The notes beneath the pieces are model-generated. The model saw only the letters and a program-made list of their open reading frames with translations, was not told the origin of the DNA and made no database searches. The translations under genes and the position numbers were made by a program. From Chara braunii (Eukaryota; Streptophyta; Charophyceae; Charales; Characeae), in assembly GCA_003427395.1 (NCBI GenBank), contig BFEA01000298.1, forward strand, positions 272,475-336,474: a stretch of 64,000 nt of DNA, given 5' to 3'. This document shows positions 1-11,438 of the stretch, in pieces. Position 1 is the stretch's first letter; each line of letters starts with the position of its first letter.

Positions 1-31
<31 letters not shown>

Positions 32-131
32 GTTTCGCGTTCTGCCGAACGTCCGAACGCGTGGAGAGGGGGTCCCAAACGTTCGGGCGTTCGGGTTCAG
101 GTGTTAGGCTTGTCCCGAACGCCGGAAACCC
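1..131 (+). mobile_element. Right end of a GTTCGGG-rich element
   Basis: A T-tract of 30 bases is followed by a dense series of CGAACG/GTTCGGG words and ends in a GCCGGAAACCCT-like terminus against a TA tract. The same order (T-tract, GGCCGAACGCCCGAACGC, GAGAGGGGGT, ACGTTCGGGCGTTCGGGTTC, GTCCCAAATGCCGGCAAC, TA tract) recurs at 63865-63975. This is therefore the right end of an element whose body lies outside the window. No protein is encoded. It belongs with the copies at 60575-61243, 63039-63118 and 63139-63975. Confidence 0.75.
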
Positions 132-216
132 TTTATATATATATATATGTATATATCGTCACAAACAGAACTGCCCGGTAAATCGTAGGCAGAGAGAGCA
201 AAGAGGACAACAAACG

Positions 217-219
<3 letters not shown>

Positions 220-274
<55 letters not shown>
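220..274. repeat. (TA)n microsatellite
   Basis: An uninterrupted AT dinucleotide tract of about 55 bases. A shorter interrupted TA tract at 131-157 abuts the element end just upstream. Tyr-Ile repeat reading frames through it are artefacts. Confidence 0.95.
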
Positions 275-277
<3 letters not shown>

Positions 278-794
278 TGTCTGAATGTTCTAATGACTCC
301 CTCGCCCCTACCAACTCCTGAAGTCCTTTCCCGCTCGTCTCGTTGAATTCAATTCGATCTCCTGAGGTCGAGTATCATTGAATTTGAGAGACCAGCAAGC
401 TCAAGTGATCTTGCCCCGTTCCTTCCTTTGCTCCTTAGTATCAAATGGTTTATGCATAAGTGATCTTTTATCCCTACTTGTCTTTGATGATCGCAGATCG
501 TTGGACAAACCCACCGGAGCATCGAACCAAGTCAGGTGAAAGGCATTTTCATGTATGCATCGGTTGAGTTGTTGTTCTGATGACAAGAACGTATTAGGAT
601 TCTTATATGATTATTTCAATGCATGCATAACTACTCGCGCGAATGAATGATGGTCGTCTTCTTGCTTGGATTGGATTGTCTCGGATCAGATTGTACTCTG
701 GATGGAAGATAATGAGAACCAAGTGTTGTGTTTGCTTATTTCTTTGATCAAATAACAGATTGAGTAGACATACGCAATCAGCCTTGCTTATGCC

Positions 795-1536
795 ATGTGG
801 ACCGATTACTCAGATCCGACTAGGCTTCAACTTCCTATATCCCCACCACGCTCGTTCCTGCATAATGAGAAAAAAACACTTATATGTGAGTGGGACGTAC
901 AAGAAGTCGTAGCCATGATCGGCGGACGCTACTATTTTCCTCTCGAAACAAAGTGCTCAAGATTCGTAGGCGCTGGTTTCGTCATTATTGATACTCACTT
1001 TCCCCTGTACTCCTTATTATTGCCTTTTAACGAATTGATTGTCATCCCGTGGATAGCGGTGACACCTCATTGGCCCAACACTCTGTGTAGCGATTGTCAT
1101 CGCACCGAGCATTATCGAGAAAAGGGGTTCCACTACCAGACACATGGGGAGGACGAACACAAGGAAAGAGCGACCAGCCAGAGGCCGTCTACATCAGATT
1201 CCGAGCTCTGTAACGAGCAGCGCTAGGACTTAATTCGAAAACGAGATCCCATACGTGTACCCCCGCCTTTCCGTTCGAAAAAACATCGATTTTCCGCATG
1301 GATGTTCAGAGATACTTTTTTTATTAAACGAACGTTTGAAAGCAGCGCGTGCTATTTTTTTTCTGTGCGGCTATGGCCATTTCTCACTAAAACTGGAACC
1401 ACACACGGGATTTCAGTTTCGTCTGTGTCCCCACACTCAATTTTCCAAAAATCTTGGGCACACCCCATTTTTCTGGTTTTTCATGGTTTGTTCTACATTT
1501 TTAATCACACCGACTAAAAGACAACATAGGGCGTGA
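795..1536 (+). other. Two unassigned ORFs, possible element ORF1 remnant
   Basis: A 143-codon frame (795-1226) is followed by a 93-codon frame (1255-1536). The first contains a C-x2-C-x4-H stretch near its C-terminus (residues about 98-107, CSDCHRTEHY) that could be half of a zinc-binding site. I do not recognise either protein. They lie about 2.6 kb upstream of a LINE pseudogene and could be the remnant of a nucleic-acid-binding ORF1, but no family motif is complete and nothing shows they are translated. From 275 to 794 and from 1537 to 1979 I see no gene. Confidence 0.25.
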
Positions 1537-1979
1537 GGTTGAACGCCACAACCTCAAGAGTTCAAGTTGCAGGTGCTACAACAACAAAAGCAACAAGACC
1601 AAGAAGAGTTGGTATCCTTTCCTGTGGCAATTTCACGTCAGACTAACAAAAGACAGAAACCAAGACAGGTTCTCGAAAAAGGGCAGGCAAGTAGACCGCA
1701 GAACCTTATGGGTAATGGGAGGTAGTTCTCTCCTCAATTGGGTAGGACCAGTATGGAGGGGTTACGTTGAGAGGATGCTCAGCATATTTGGACTATCAGA
1801 GTGCAGGGGAAAGAATGTTTAAGTCACCAATACCTTTGTCACCGATTGATGTCGAGCTTGAAAATTCCCTGCGCGACGATTTTTTTTTAGCCTATAAGGG
1901 GTGGGAACCAAAACGGAGCAGTTGTTGCTTGACACAGGTGTCGCTCCTTATGGTGGACCTGCTGCCAGTTGTTGGACCC

Positions 1980-2924
1980 TAAGGAGGCCGTCGTTTTCTT
2001 GTTTTTAGTACTTGTCTACCTGAAAATGGCCTCAGCAGAGGTTCAACCAAATTCATTCTGAAGGAGCTTTTTAGTAGGTATTGAATGCTCCCCGTTTGTC
2101 GAGTGGAGTCATAGCACACGCAACCAAAATCTTCTTCCCAAAAAAAAAACAAAGGGGAAAAGGGATAATAAGTTAGGAACCTTATTGCCCTCAGATTCAT
2201 TCACTGCTGCCCAGAATTGCAGCAGATACATTGTGGAAAATGCTAATGTTACCACGAGGTCCAGAAATTGAACAGGTTGGCAGACATTGGGTGTTCCTCG
2301 TCCGTCACGGGGAGTCGACACGCAAACAGTCAAGATAATCCTTGCCCAAAAAAAAGGAAAAAACAACAACAAAAAGGAGAAAAGGGATAGCAAGCTTTGA
2401 ACCTGATTGCCCTCAGATCCATCCGTTGTTGCCCAGAAGACCAGTCATATACATTGTGAGAAGTCATAACGTTACAATGAAGCTCGTACATTGAACGGGC
2501 TGACTGAGATTGAATGCTCATCATCCGTCACGGGAGTTGACGCAAAGACAACCAAGGATAACAAGCTCTAAAGAGTATAAACGTGATTGCCCTCAAATTC
2601 GTCCAGTGCTGCTCAAAATTGCAGCCAGATACATTCCGGAAAGTGCCAACGTTACAGCGAAGCCCAAAAATTGAACGGGGAGTCGACGCAATCCTTGCAA
2701 AAAAAAAACAAAAAAAGGGAAAGGGATAAGAAGCTTTGAGTGTGATTGCCCTCAGATTCATCCACTTTTGCCCAAAAGTAGGGCAAATACATACTAGAAA
2801 GTTCTAACGTGAAAAAAAAGGAAAAACGAGATAAAAAACTTTGAACGTGATTGCCCTCAAATTCATTCACTTTTGCCCAGAAGTGAGGGTAGATACATCA
2901 TACGTATCGGAAAGTTCTAATGTA
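1980..2924. repeat. Tandem repeat with shrinking units
   Basis: The phrase ATTGCCCTCAGATTCATCCA and its flanks recur at 2184, 2406, 2586, 2745 and 2850, giving intervals of 222, 180, 159 and 105 bases. Each unit carries TTTGCCCAGAA, a GATACAT...GGAAAGT...AACGTTA block, a GTCACGGGGAGTCGACGC block and an A-rich AAAAGGGATAA block. Later units lose parts of the middle. A sixth partial copy lies at about 2075-2170. The array stops just before the target duplication of the element at 2933. Confidence 0.85.
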
Positions 2925-2932
2925 CTATTAAG

Positions 2933-3326
2933 CTAGGTTACTAGATGTCCGATCGGAGACGTTTCCCGGAGACATCTCCGTCGGACCTCCGGTGAAAGAG
3001 TTGTCCGGAATCCCGGACAACTCATTTTCTCCAAAATAAATAGCAAAAAAAAATTAAAAATAGGGAGGGGCTGCGCTACATGAGGTTAACCTCATAAAAA
3101 AAAAATCAGCTCATTTGGAGCAAAAAAAAATAAAATGTAAAACATGGGTGAAAGGGATTTTGGGGGGCTAGGTTGGGGTGCGTGATTGAAATTGACCCCA
3201 CCCGTTTTTATGAAATTAACATAAAAATCTTTGGCGATTTTTTTTTTTTTTTCTGTGAGCTCAAGTGACCCACAAATTTTGTGGCACATACCTCATGTGA
3301 GGTAGAACCCACAGGAAAAAAAAATC

Positions 3327-3360
<34 letters not shown>

Positions 3361-3475
3361 TTTTTAGAGGGTCGAACAGACTGTCTCGGAAGGACGTCCC
3401 CCCTGTTGTCCGACCGGACAAGTCGGACAAGTCGGACATCCAGAGGGGTCCCGGACGTCCGCCCTGGTAAGCTAG
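2933..3475. mobile_element. 543-bp hAT-like non-autonomous element
   Basis: The element begins CTAGGTTACTAG (2933-2944) and ends CTGGTAAGCTAG (3464-3475), whose reverse complement is CTAGCTTACCAG. These are imperfect terminal inverted repeats. Direct copies of CTATTAAG flank it exactly (2925-2932 and 3476-3483), an 8-bp target duplication as made by hAT-type transposases. Subterminal regions are packed with GTCCG/CGGAC words (for example GTTGTCCGG and CGGACAACTC near 3000-3025), another hAT habit. The interior is A/T-rich with a (TA)n tract at 3338-3361 and has no coding capacity. Assignment to hAT rests on duplication length and terminus form. Confidence 0.8.
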
Positions 3476-3483
3476 CTATTAAG

Positions 3484-4129
3484 AGAGGAAAGGGTTGGAT
3501 TGAAAACGATTCTTATTCTGAGAAGAAGAAGGGGAAAAAAAAACAAAAAAAAACAACGTTTCTTTCCCTTTTTTTTTCCTTTTCTTATTGGGAGTCATTC
3601 TTTTTGTTTTGTTTCTTTTGTTTCCTTGTTGCCTTCAGTGGAAGCCCGTTTTCACATGCACAGCAACCAACAAGACATCTTACGGCTCACTTTTTTTTTG
3701 TGTGTGGGTTGGCGAGCTTCCTCCCCCATTGCGCTACAAGCCTGATGTCGAGCCTCGCTTTGCTTTTGCATTAACCGTCGCGGAATTGTTTTTCAAGCGG
3801 GGAAAGATAGTAGTGGTATGTCCAAGCAATTTAATCTAGGTCCACAAGCCACCCTTACATATTTTGGTGGAAAGGCTTACATGGCCAGACAAGATACTTA
3901 TGTTACTTATGTACGTTTTGAGGAACATAAAGAGGCATGACTTAGATGATTCACACATGCAGCTCTGTTGGACTTGCATGATTTAAAAATTAAGTCGAAT
4001 TATGTCTGGTAGACAGTTGAAGTGCTGACCTTCCTTTGTTTAATTCTTCACAAAGGCATCCTACAATCATCTTCCACGACCCTGGAAAAGGGCAGTTGGT
4101 TGTGTTTGTAGGAGATATTAGTTGAGGGA
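3484..4129. other. Non-coding stretch
   Basis: T-rich and A-rich sequence with short unsupported frames. I see no gene. The LINE may begin somewhere in the last 200 bases, but its 5' end is not recognisable. Confidence 0.5.
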
Positions 4130-5591
4130 TCTTTGACAATTGTTGCACCGCGATGAAATCTCTTCAAACGTGGTATGGGAAAAATCCCTCATGGAATCAT
4201 GTTGTCAAAGCGACAAACTTAGATTTCAAGTCTCTCAATGTAAATGGTCTATAGACATTGTAGATGTTGTTAAGAAAAGGGTCTTGATGGAGCAATTGAA
4301 AGGGGTGGGCGTTCGTTCATAAACCGACCTCATCTACATACAAAGAACTCACCTCTCTCACTCACCCGCCCATATTCGCTCACCCAGTATAGTTTGGTCT
4401 TTTCAGAAATTGTGGTCTCCAGCTCCACGAAGTGGTTTAGGAGGTGTGACAATATGGATTTCACCGGATTCGATGGCAGAATAACGTAGTGAGCAACGGA
4501 TAAGTTTAAAGGGAGATGGGTTTTTGCTCTTGTGATGTTAGAATTATAATCTTATGTGTCATAAACATCTATGTTCCTAATGAGGTTCATGACAGAGTCT
4601 CATTTTTTTAAGAGATCCGGACCCAGATCCCATAAGGAATTTCGGTTATTATGGTTGTTGACTTCAATGCGGCTCTGGATAGATGGTTAAATCATTGAAG
4701 GGTACTCTCCTTGTCCCCCTTATGTAGAGGAAGATGAAATCATCATTCAAAGACTATGTGTTTCAAAATATTTGTAATACTCTATACGACACATGCCATT
4801 ATATTTTTTCGCATAAACGTTTGTTCACATGTATCCATAATAGTGACAATCCTCACCAATTGAGATCACGCGTAGATATGATTTTAATGTCGGAAGTTTT
4901 TTATCACGTGTTGGTGTGGGAAGCCATCTTTCCTCAAAGTCTTTGGTCGGGGGTTGACCACAAGACGTGCTCGATTCTGCTTACTTTTGGGCAAATGTCG
5001 GATCAGGGAAAGAGGTTTTATAAATTAAACACTTCATTGTTAAATTAACATCTGTGTAGGTAACATATTGAGGACGTATAAGATTTTTGGCATACAACCA
5101 AGGACAAGCATAACTCTTACATGGATTGATTCAACAATGGGTTGACCTTTGTAGCTAAGAAATGCAACGGATTTTCGGAACTTCAAGAAATAAATATATA
5201 AGAACAAATTTTGAATTATGAACTTCACGACCATCCAGATGATCCTCAACTAATAAACATTGAGGAACTTAAAAAACAATTCTTAGTCTTTACTCAATAT
5301 CATTGGCAAAGGCATTTAATTAGAGGGAAGTTAACCAAATGCATTACGGAAGGTCAAATGGACTCTTATTTTTTTGCTCTAACAAAAGCATAGCCTCGAC
5401 GCTCCATGGTTGAGGGTTTTCTATATCCGTTCTACCCCTCTTATTCTTTCATTTCAACAACATTGGCTGATCATTTGAAGACTCCACACTCGGTTTTCAA
5501 AAATATTTCCACCTCATCTAAGGATTTAGATGAGCATGCGATAGAGGTCTTTTTAGAAGCGATGTCAAACTTATTGACTCAAACTCGGAAT

Positions 5592-5681
5592 GAGCAACTG
5601 GAGAGACCTTTGTTCAAAGAAGAGCAACTGGAGAGACCTTTGTTCAAAGAAGAGCAACTGGAGAGACTTTTGTTCAAAGAA
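5592..5681 (+). repeat. Triplicated 30-bp unit inside the LINE
   Basis: A 30-base unit starting at 5592, 5622 and 5652 encodes EQLERPLFKE three times in frame, with one change in the last copy. It sits between the endonuclease and reverse transcriptase portions. The near-identity of the units against the decayed background implies that the duplication is recent. Confidence 0.95.
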
Positions 5682-6424
5682 GAAATTTGAACGACTTTAT
5701 TACAGATGGTGGAGGACAAGACCCCGGGGATTGATGGTCTTCCTAAGGAATTTTGGGAAGTCATGTAGTCCACTTTTTCATCTGACATGATTAATTTTTT
5801 TTAATCCGTCCATGCGTCCAGTAGTATAGGAGAAATGGTGGGACAAGGTATCCTCATCCTCTTGTTAAAAAAATGAGACAAAACTAACATCATAAATTAT
5901 AGACTTATTACGTTGCTCACAGTGGTTTATAAATTTTTAGCCAAAATTTTAATCTATCATACAATACCGGTAACGACAAATATTATACACCCATCTCAAA
6001 CTGGATTCATCAATGGAAGATATATTCAAGACAACATCCTCTTAATAATGCATCAATCCATGCAAAATGCTATTTTTGTATTTATTGATTTTAAAAGTCT
6101 ATGACTATATTGACTTGTGTTTTTCAGACACATATCTAGTTAAAATGAATTTTAACTCAGCCCTATATAGATGAGTGAGTATCCTACACTCCAATGTCAC
6201 GACTAGAATTCATGTCAATGTTTTTTTCCCCTCATAAATTCATTTTAAAAGGTCGGTCAGACAAGGTGATCCTTTAACCTGTTTTTATTTTTTATAATTA
6301 AAAGCTTTAGGGGTTAATTTTCGGTCCAATAGACACCTAAATTGTTGCGAATATCAGAAATCCATAATAAGGCAATAGTCATTAGTTCAATGTTTGTTGA
6401 TGATCCGACTGTCATGATAGAAGT

Positions 6425-6535
6425 CTATGTGACCAACATGGAAAAACTAAATCTTTGTTTCATAAGTTCTTTCTGATCTATGTGACCAACATAGAAGAAA
6501 TTAAATCTTTGTTTGATAATTTCTTTCTGGTTTCA
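6425..6535 (+). repeat. 53-bp tandem duplication after the RT FVDD motif
   Basis: CTATGTGACCAACAT and the following block ending TTCTTTCTG occur at 6425 and 6478, a 53-base offset that is not a multiple of three. It therefore shifts the reading frame of the LINE relic. Confidence 0.85.
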
Positions 6536-7959
6536 AACATTGTTGTTAATTGTGGGAGTAAAACTCAAGACTGGTGGATTCACTCAATTGGGGATAGACA
6601 TCGGAACATCCCATAGTCAATTGGGAGTCTCTCAATGCTCTTATCTAAGTACTCAGAGTTTCTCTCACAACACAACGAAAGTCCGTCACGAATAATAACT
6701 AAATTTCAAAGTCCACTTTGAGCAAAATGAACTTATGGAAGGATAAACACACCTCTTTGTTCGGAAGAGCATTGATCATTAATAATATGGTACTCACTTC
6801 TACGCAGTAAAAATGTGCATCATGGTCAACTAGTCAAATACATAAAAAAAAATCTTCAAGAATAGATTTCAACATCCTTATGGAGAGGAAACAATGATCA
6901 AGAAAAAGTCATCTAACATGTATGATGTATTTTGACTCTCTCTCATCCAATCCAAAACAAGAGGCGGGTTGGAGGTGATTGATCCCATCATGCAAAATTG
7001 TGCCCTCTGTCTTCAATGAATTAAGAAACTAATATTTTATGTAGATAGTCATTGGCGAACTCTGGCTTGTAGCAAATAAGAAAGTTTACCCTTGAATTTG
7101 AAGAGGATACTCATCCTCTCACCTTGTGTGAGGATAGGTATTGGAACATCCTAAGGGGGTTATCTCAGTCCAAGGAGGAGGGGGTCAGAGTGCTGCAAAA
7201 AACGATATTTTTTATAATTTATGGCTATCCTTATTAAACAATTTGAGACACTTACCTTTATGCAATAGACATTTTTCCTTTCGATATGAAAAAGGTAATG
7301 CGTCAACCTCTTTTTGGTAATCGTTATATCACTGACATCAACGGATGTATTTACAATAGTTTGTCTCGACCATGGTCCCTGTGGGTCAAAAGAGGATTGT
7401 TGAGGGTGAAAGACCTATTTGATATAGTCTAGAGAAATTGAAAGTCGGGGAAACAAATGAGAAAGGTTTTAAAACATGTGCACCAACTTTCTGATTCATT
7501 GGATCAGATTATTCTTTTCATGTGACAGATTAAAGAAATATATTATTTTTCAGGTGACAGATTATGTAGCAAGGGTCCAACTCAAAGATCATAATATGTT
7601 GGGTAAAATTGTGGGCCATATTGTACACCTGCTTCTTAATAGGGTGTTGGTTAGTCCTCTCAAGATGAATAATAAGCGGGTTTTGTCTCCTTCTCCCGAA
7701 ACATTGTGGAGAGTTTTTTGCTTGCGATTGCATATATAAGATAAAAGTGTTATAAAAAACTTTCATCGAAGGTTGAAGGTCATATCATCTGCAAATTCTT
7801 ATACCATAACTATTTTTTGATCCTACATTATGGACTTGGCATGCCAATAAGAGAGAGAAATCAAGATCATTGTTAGCCAAAGGTGGATATCGCAACTATT
7901 TTGTATGAGAGATGGGTTAGACACCTCAATGTAGACATAAATTTAATTAAACATGTAAT

Positions 7960-8470
7960 TTTTTAAAATTTTTGTGTCCAGCCAAATTTTGATTCCTGCA
8001 ATGGCCAAATCCATATTACCGTTCGTTGTATACATTCTGTTTTGCTCAGACATCTCAAATCCATGCCAACGAGGTAGGGGGGATTTCGTGATTTGCTCTA
8101 GCTGTGTTTCATATGAGGATTGTAACCCTCATGTATCCAACCACTTTCACGACCAAATCCATGTTACTATTCATTTTTACATTTTTTCTATTTCTGGAAT
8201 CTGGCAATATGAATCCGTGATTTGCTCGAGCTGTGTTCTATCTGAGGATTATAACCCTCATCACACTGACACTTAGAGGAACGTATCCCGCCATTTTCAC
8301 GGTCGAATCCTTGTTTCTGTTTTTTTTTTGCGTGTGTGTTCGGAATCTGACAACCTGGCCACGAGGCTGAGATGCCCTCACTGAGGGTACCCTCACACTA
8401 CCACTTCAAAAAATGTATACAACTGCAATCACGGCCAAAACATTGTTTCCTTTTTTTTTTTTTTTAGTTT
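7960..8470. repeat. About 150-bp tandem repeat, four diverged units
   Basis: The anchor TTTCACGACCAAATCCATGT recurs in diverged form at about 8003, 8151, 8301 and 8433. The middle units share GTGATTTGCTCGAGCTGTGT and TGAGGATTATAACCCTCAT. The last two units carry long T-tracts. No coding function is visible. It follows the LINE relic and could be its 3' UTR or an independent satellite. Confidence 0.75.
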
Positions 8471-9510
8471 CATGGCCGCAACTTTTTTTTTTTTTTCTTT
8501 TCTTCTCCCCCTTGAGAGTACCATAAAGAAATGGAGTGGAACACAGGCTCGGCAAACTCGGAGCGCATTGAAATTCAGGGTCGGCAAAAACAGGCTCGGA
8601 GGCACTGGTGGTTTAAAGGGCTAGTATCATCTAGTGGTCTTTTTTGGACTGAAGAGTTTTTTTTTCTTATGAAAACAAAAAAATGCTAACCACGGGAGCC
8701 GAATGCTATCATCTAAACCTTACTAACTCCCTCCTCTACTTCGACTGATCTCAATTTTGTTTGTGTCATTCTTCCTCTTTCCTTATAATCACACGTGGTT
8801 AACCAGGGGTGTTATTTTCGACGAATTTTGCACCGAATGGCAATGAAACTGTCGTATTGTGCTGATTTTTTGCTTTTTTCTTGTTTTTTTTTTTTTGTGA
8901 TATATATGTGCTTTAGGGTACGTCATGTGTGCAGTTTTGACATGTTTGGATGAATAATGAAAAATTTGGCATTTTCTTGAATTCGTTGGACGCTTCATTT
9001 TGACTCGGACAGTGTCTTTGTGTTAGTTTTCTTTTTTGATGTTTGCATTATGGTCTCATATCGTTTGTTTTAAAAAATTTTGATGAAATTTGCACCGCAA
9101 TTGGCAACGAAAACGGCGAATATTTGGGCCCTCGTTAACCGTTTTTCCTTATAATGCATATTGGGGGGAGGGGGAAGAATAAAGTCCTCAAAGAACCGGA
9201 TGTGTTTATTTGTTGTTTGTTTATTTGTTTGTTTTTTTATTTGTTTTTTTTAAGACACAACGCTCGTTCAATTATGGCAGGGTACCAGTCTGGTTACTTA
9301 TCCCCGACAAGCATATGGAAAATATAGTTAACGAGAAAAAAATAGATCTAGAAAGTGATCAGAACCCCGGATGTGTAGCGGGAGACTAACTAAAGTATCC
9401 AGTCATACCCTGTTAGAACTGAAAAACAAATTTCCTTGGGAAAAAATCTACTACCACATTTACTTACATCCAGTCTATTTGAGCTCTCTTAAAAAGAAAA
9501 TTATATGCAT
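8471..9510. other. Non-coding T-rich stretch
   Basis: T-tracts and short degenerate repeats. GACGAATTTTGCACCGAATGGCAA at about 8819 (first part GACGAATTTTGCACCG) resembles a block at about 9083, suggesting an old duplication about 265 bases apart. I see no gene. Confidence 0.4.
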
Positions 9511-9540
9511 CTTTCTCTCTCTTTTTTTTTTTTTTTTTTT

Positions 9541-9598
<58 letters not shown>

Positions 9599-9633
9599 AA
9601 CCACACACACACACACACAAAGACACACACACA

Positions 9634-9675
<42 letters not shown>
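9511..9675. repeat. Compound T / (CT)n / (CA)n microsatellite
   Basis: A T-tract of about 25 bases is followed by about 53 bases of CT repeats and about 75 bases of CA repeats with AAGACA and CAAACA interruptions. The pyrimidine strand is the plus strand. A related (CT)n(GT)n tract is at 33256-33352. Ser-Leu and Thr-His reading frames here are artefacts. Confidence 0.95.
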
Positions 9676-9678
<3 letters not shown>

Positions 9679-9726
9679 AGTTTTATTTGTGTGTATTTTC
9701 ATTTTCTTTTCTTATTTTGTGTGTCT

Positions 9727-10800
9727 TGGTAAGCACCTTTAGCAAGTGCTAAATATTCATTTGTTCGTGGTTTGGAGTGTCTGCAGGACTCTTATGGGGG
9801 TTACTCTGTCTATGATGTTTGAGGTGCATATGGTCTATCAGTGATGACAGACGCCTATCGGCATGACTATATGGCTCGACAATCGGTGGGAACAAACAGT
9901 TTGTCGAGTTCACTCGCAATGTGGGTAGATGATGTGCCGCTTTGCTTTGTGTATGATGTGTAGATTGCCTTGTCTTCACTTCGTTGCTGCCTTGCTAACT
10001 ATCTTGCTTGCTTTGCATGTCGCTCTTTGCAGCTCTAATGTTCAGTGTGTGGTGTGGTTGCAATGGTGTTCCCTGTTGCACCGCTGCCTTACCGATCATC
10101 CGCATGCCTCGCCTTTCGTGTTTTTTTGCATGTGTGTTATATAGTTTGGTTGCATTGTTGGTGATTCCTTGTGCTTCGCTACACTGCTGTTGTGTTGCTC
10201 GTCTGCCTGCATGATCGCTCATGCTGTTAGTTTTTGGTGTTGTGCAGTTGGGTTCCCCCGACAACATTCCCTAGTGCTTCGCCATGTTGTTGTCGGTTGA
10301 TGTGTTCCGCTTGTGGATAGTCTACTCCCAATAATAGTCAAAGAGTTCATGACTCAAACCATCAATACGTGGATTCTGCAAATTGTTGACGGTTCGGCCT
10401 TCTGATAACTGAGTCTAACTTCAACAAAACAATCTTTTTTTTTTTTTTTGCCTAGCTGTGTCGGTATATCATTGACATATTGAAGTACTGTTTTTCTTGC
10501 TTGCCGATTTTTAGATAGCTTTCTTTGGCTTCATGCCTTTCCCTTGCTGCCTTGTATTGCTTGTCTACCCGCCTTACTCCCCCTTGCCCCCAGCATATGT
10601 CCTTTATTGTCCCACCTTGTCTTTGCCTTGTGGTCTTCTTTAGCTCCGAGTCGTTACCTTTCCCTTGCAACCTTGTACTGTTTGCCTGAAATCCCTCCTC
10701 CCATGTACCATCCAATTTGTGTCCTCTGCTGCTGCTTTTCATCCATACTCGTTCGGCCTTTGTCTATAAGTAAGCAGAGGTTTTTGTGACATTGTATGAG
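9727..10800 (+). repeat. Copy 1 of a roughly 1-kb diverged dispersed repeat
   Basis: This stretch aligns in the same orientation with 30795-31750. Shared blocks include TTTGCTTTGTGT...GATGTG followed by TTGTCTTGTCTKCACTTC and CGCTGCCTTG (9940-9990 and 30978-31035). Others are CCGCTTGT...AGTCCACTCC-like text with CATCAATA.GTGGATTC.GCAAATTGT (10300-10390 and 31345-31440), and a T/C-rich tail. Several short frames occur on both strands but none has a family motif. It is probably a non-coding transposable element or LTR type, identified only by the two copies. Confidence 0.6.
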
Positions 10801-10883
10801 AAGTGATTGTATCTTTCTAGCTCTTCGTATATACTCTTCATTGTGGCTCTAGATTGCGGACCTCCTTTTTTGACATTTTTATA

Positions 10884-11090
10884 TGCACACTTTTCCGCGC
10901 ATTTTGCCACAATACAATTGTGGAGGTTTCTTCCCCCAAAAAAAATACGCACACACACACAATCAGATTTATGTATGTATTTCCTTGTTTGAACACTTTT
11001 TAGTGCATTTTACCACGATACGATCATGGAGGCTTCTTCCCCCTTCCAATACACGCACACAATGAGTTTTATGTATGCCCTTCTAACGAT
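10884..11090. repeat. 106-bp tandem duplication
   Basis: ACACTTTT...GTGCATTTTRCCACRATACRAT, TGGAGGYTTCTTCCCCC, the CACACACAATSAG block and TTTATGTATG occur first from 10886 and again from 10992. Units differ by scattered substitutions and a shortened CA tract. Confidence 0.85.
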
Positions 11091-11289
11091 GTTTTCGTTA
11101 AAAGTGAAATTGTTTTCATGTTCACTTTTTCTTTCAAGTGTAAAATGACACACACAAGAGAGGAGGAAAAGAGAAAAAAAAACGATGAAATAAGACGAAA
11201 TGGGCATTGAAAAGTTCGAGAAATACATCATTATATAATAACATTTTGAAATTGTGGAAAACAATATCAATCATTGAAATTACGATTAA

Positions 11290-11430
11290 GCATCAACAAA
11301 GTGTTGAATGACACATACCAACCATTGACACTATTCTCAACCATCAACAAAGTGTGGAATGACACATACAACCATTAAAACTATTATCAACCATCAACAA
11401 AGTGTTGAATGATATCATAAGCCACATATC
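11290..11430. repeat. 50-bp tandem repeat, three units
   Basis: CATCAACAAAGTGTTGAATG followed by ACACATAC...ACCATT...CTATTNTCAAC begins at 11291, 11342 and 11392. The repeat ends just downstream of the stop codon of the minus-strand C48 protease frame at 11439. It could lie in that gene's 3' untranslated region. Confidence 0.85.
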
Positions 11431-11438
11431 TGGAATGT

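Larger units (their letters stand above)
4130..7740 (+). pseudogene. LINE (non-LTR retrotransposon) ORF2 pseudogene
   Basis: Fragments of one long reading frame run left to right with many stops and frameshifts. Around 4195-4480 there is an APE-type endonuclease start (SQCKWSIDIVDVVKKRVLMEQL, then IYIQRTHL, a degraded LQETH). At about 4655 VVDFNAALD matches the endonuclease DFN motif, and at 4865-4965 RSRVDMILMS...SGVDHK matches its C-terminal S-DH site. Reverse transcriptase follows: DKTPGIDGLPKEFW (about 5717-5760), NYRLITLLTVVYKFLAKIL (about 5895-5955), SQTGFINGRYIQDNI (about 5995-6040) and the catalytic FVDD at 6393-6404. Domain order and motifs are those of an L1-like plant LINE ORF2. 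It is clearly dead. I cannot define a 3' tail or target duplication. Confidence 0.85.

Noticed and set aside
9464-9742. Overlapping ORFs in the CT/CA tract
   Set aside because: Pure microsatellite translation.
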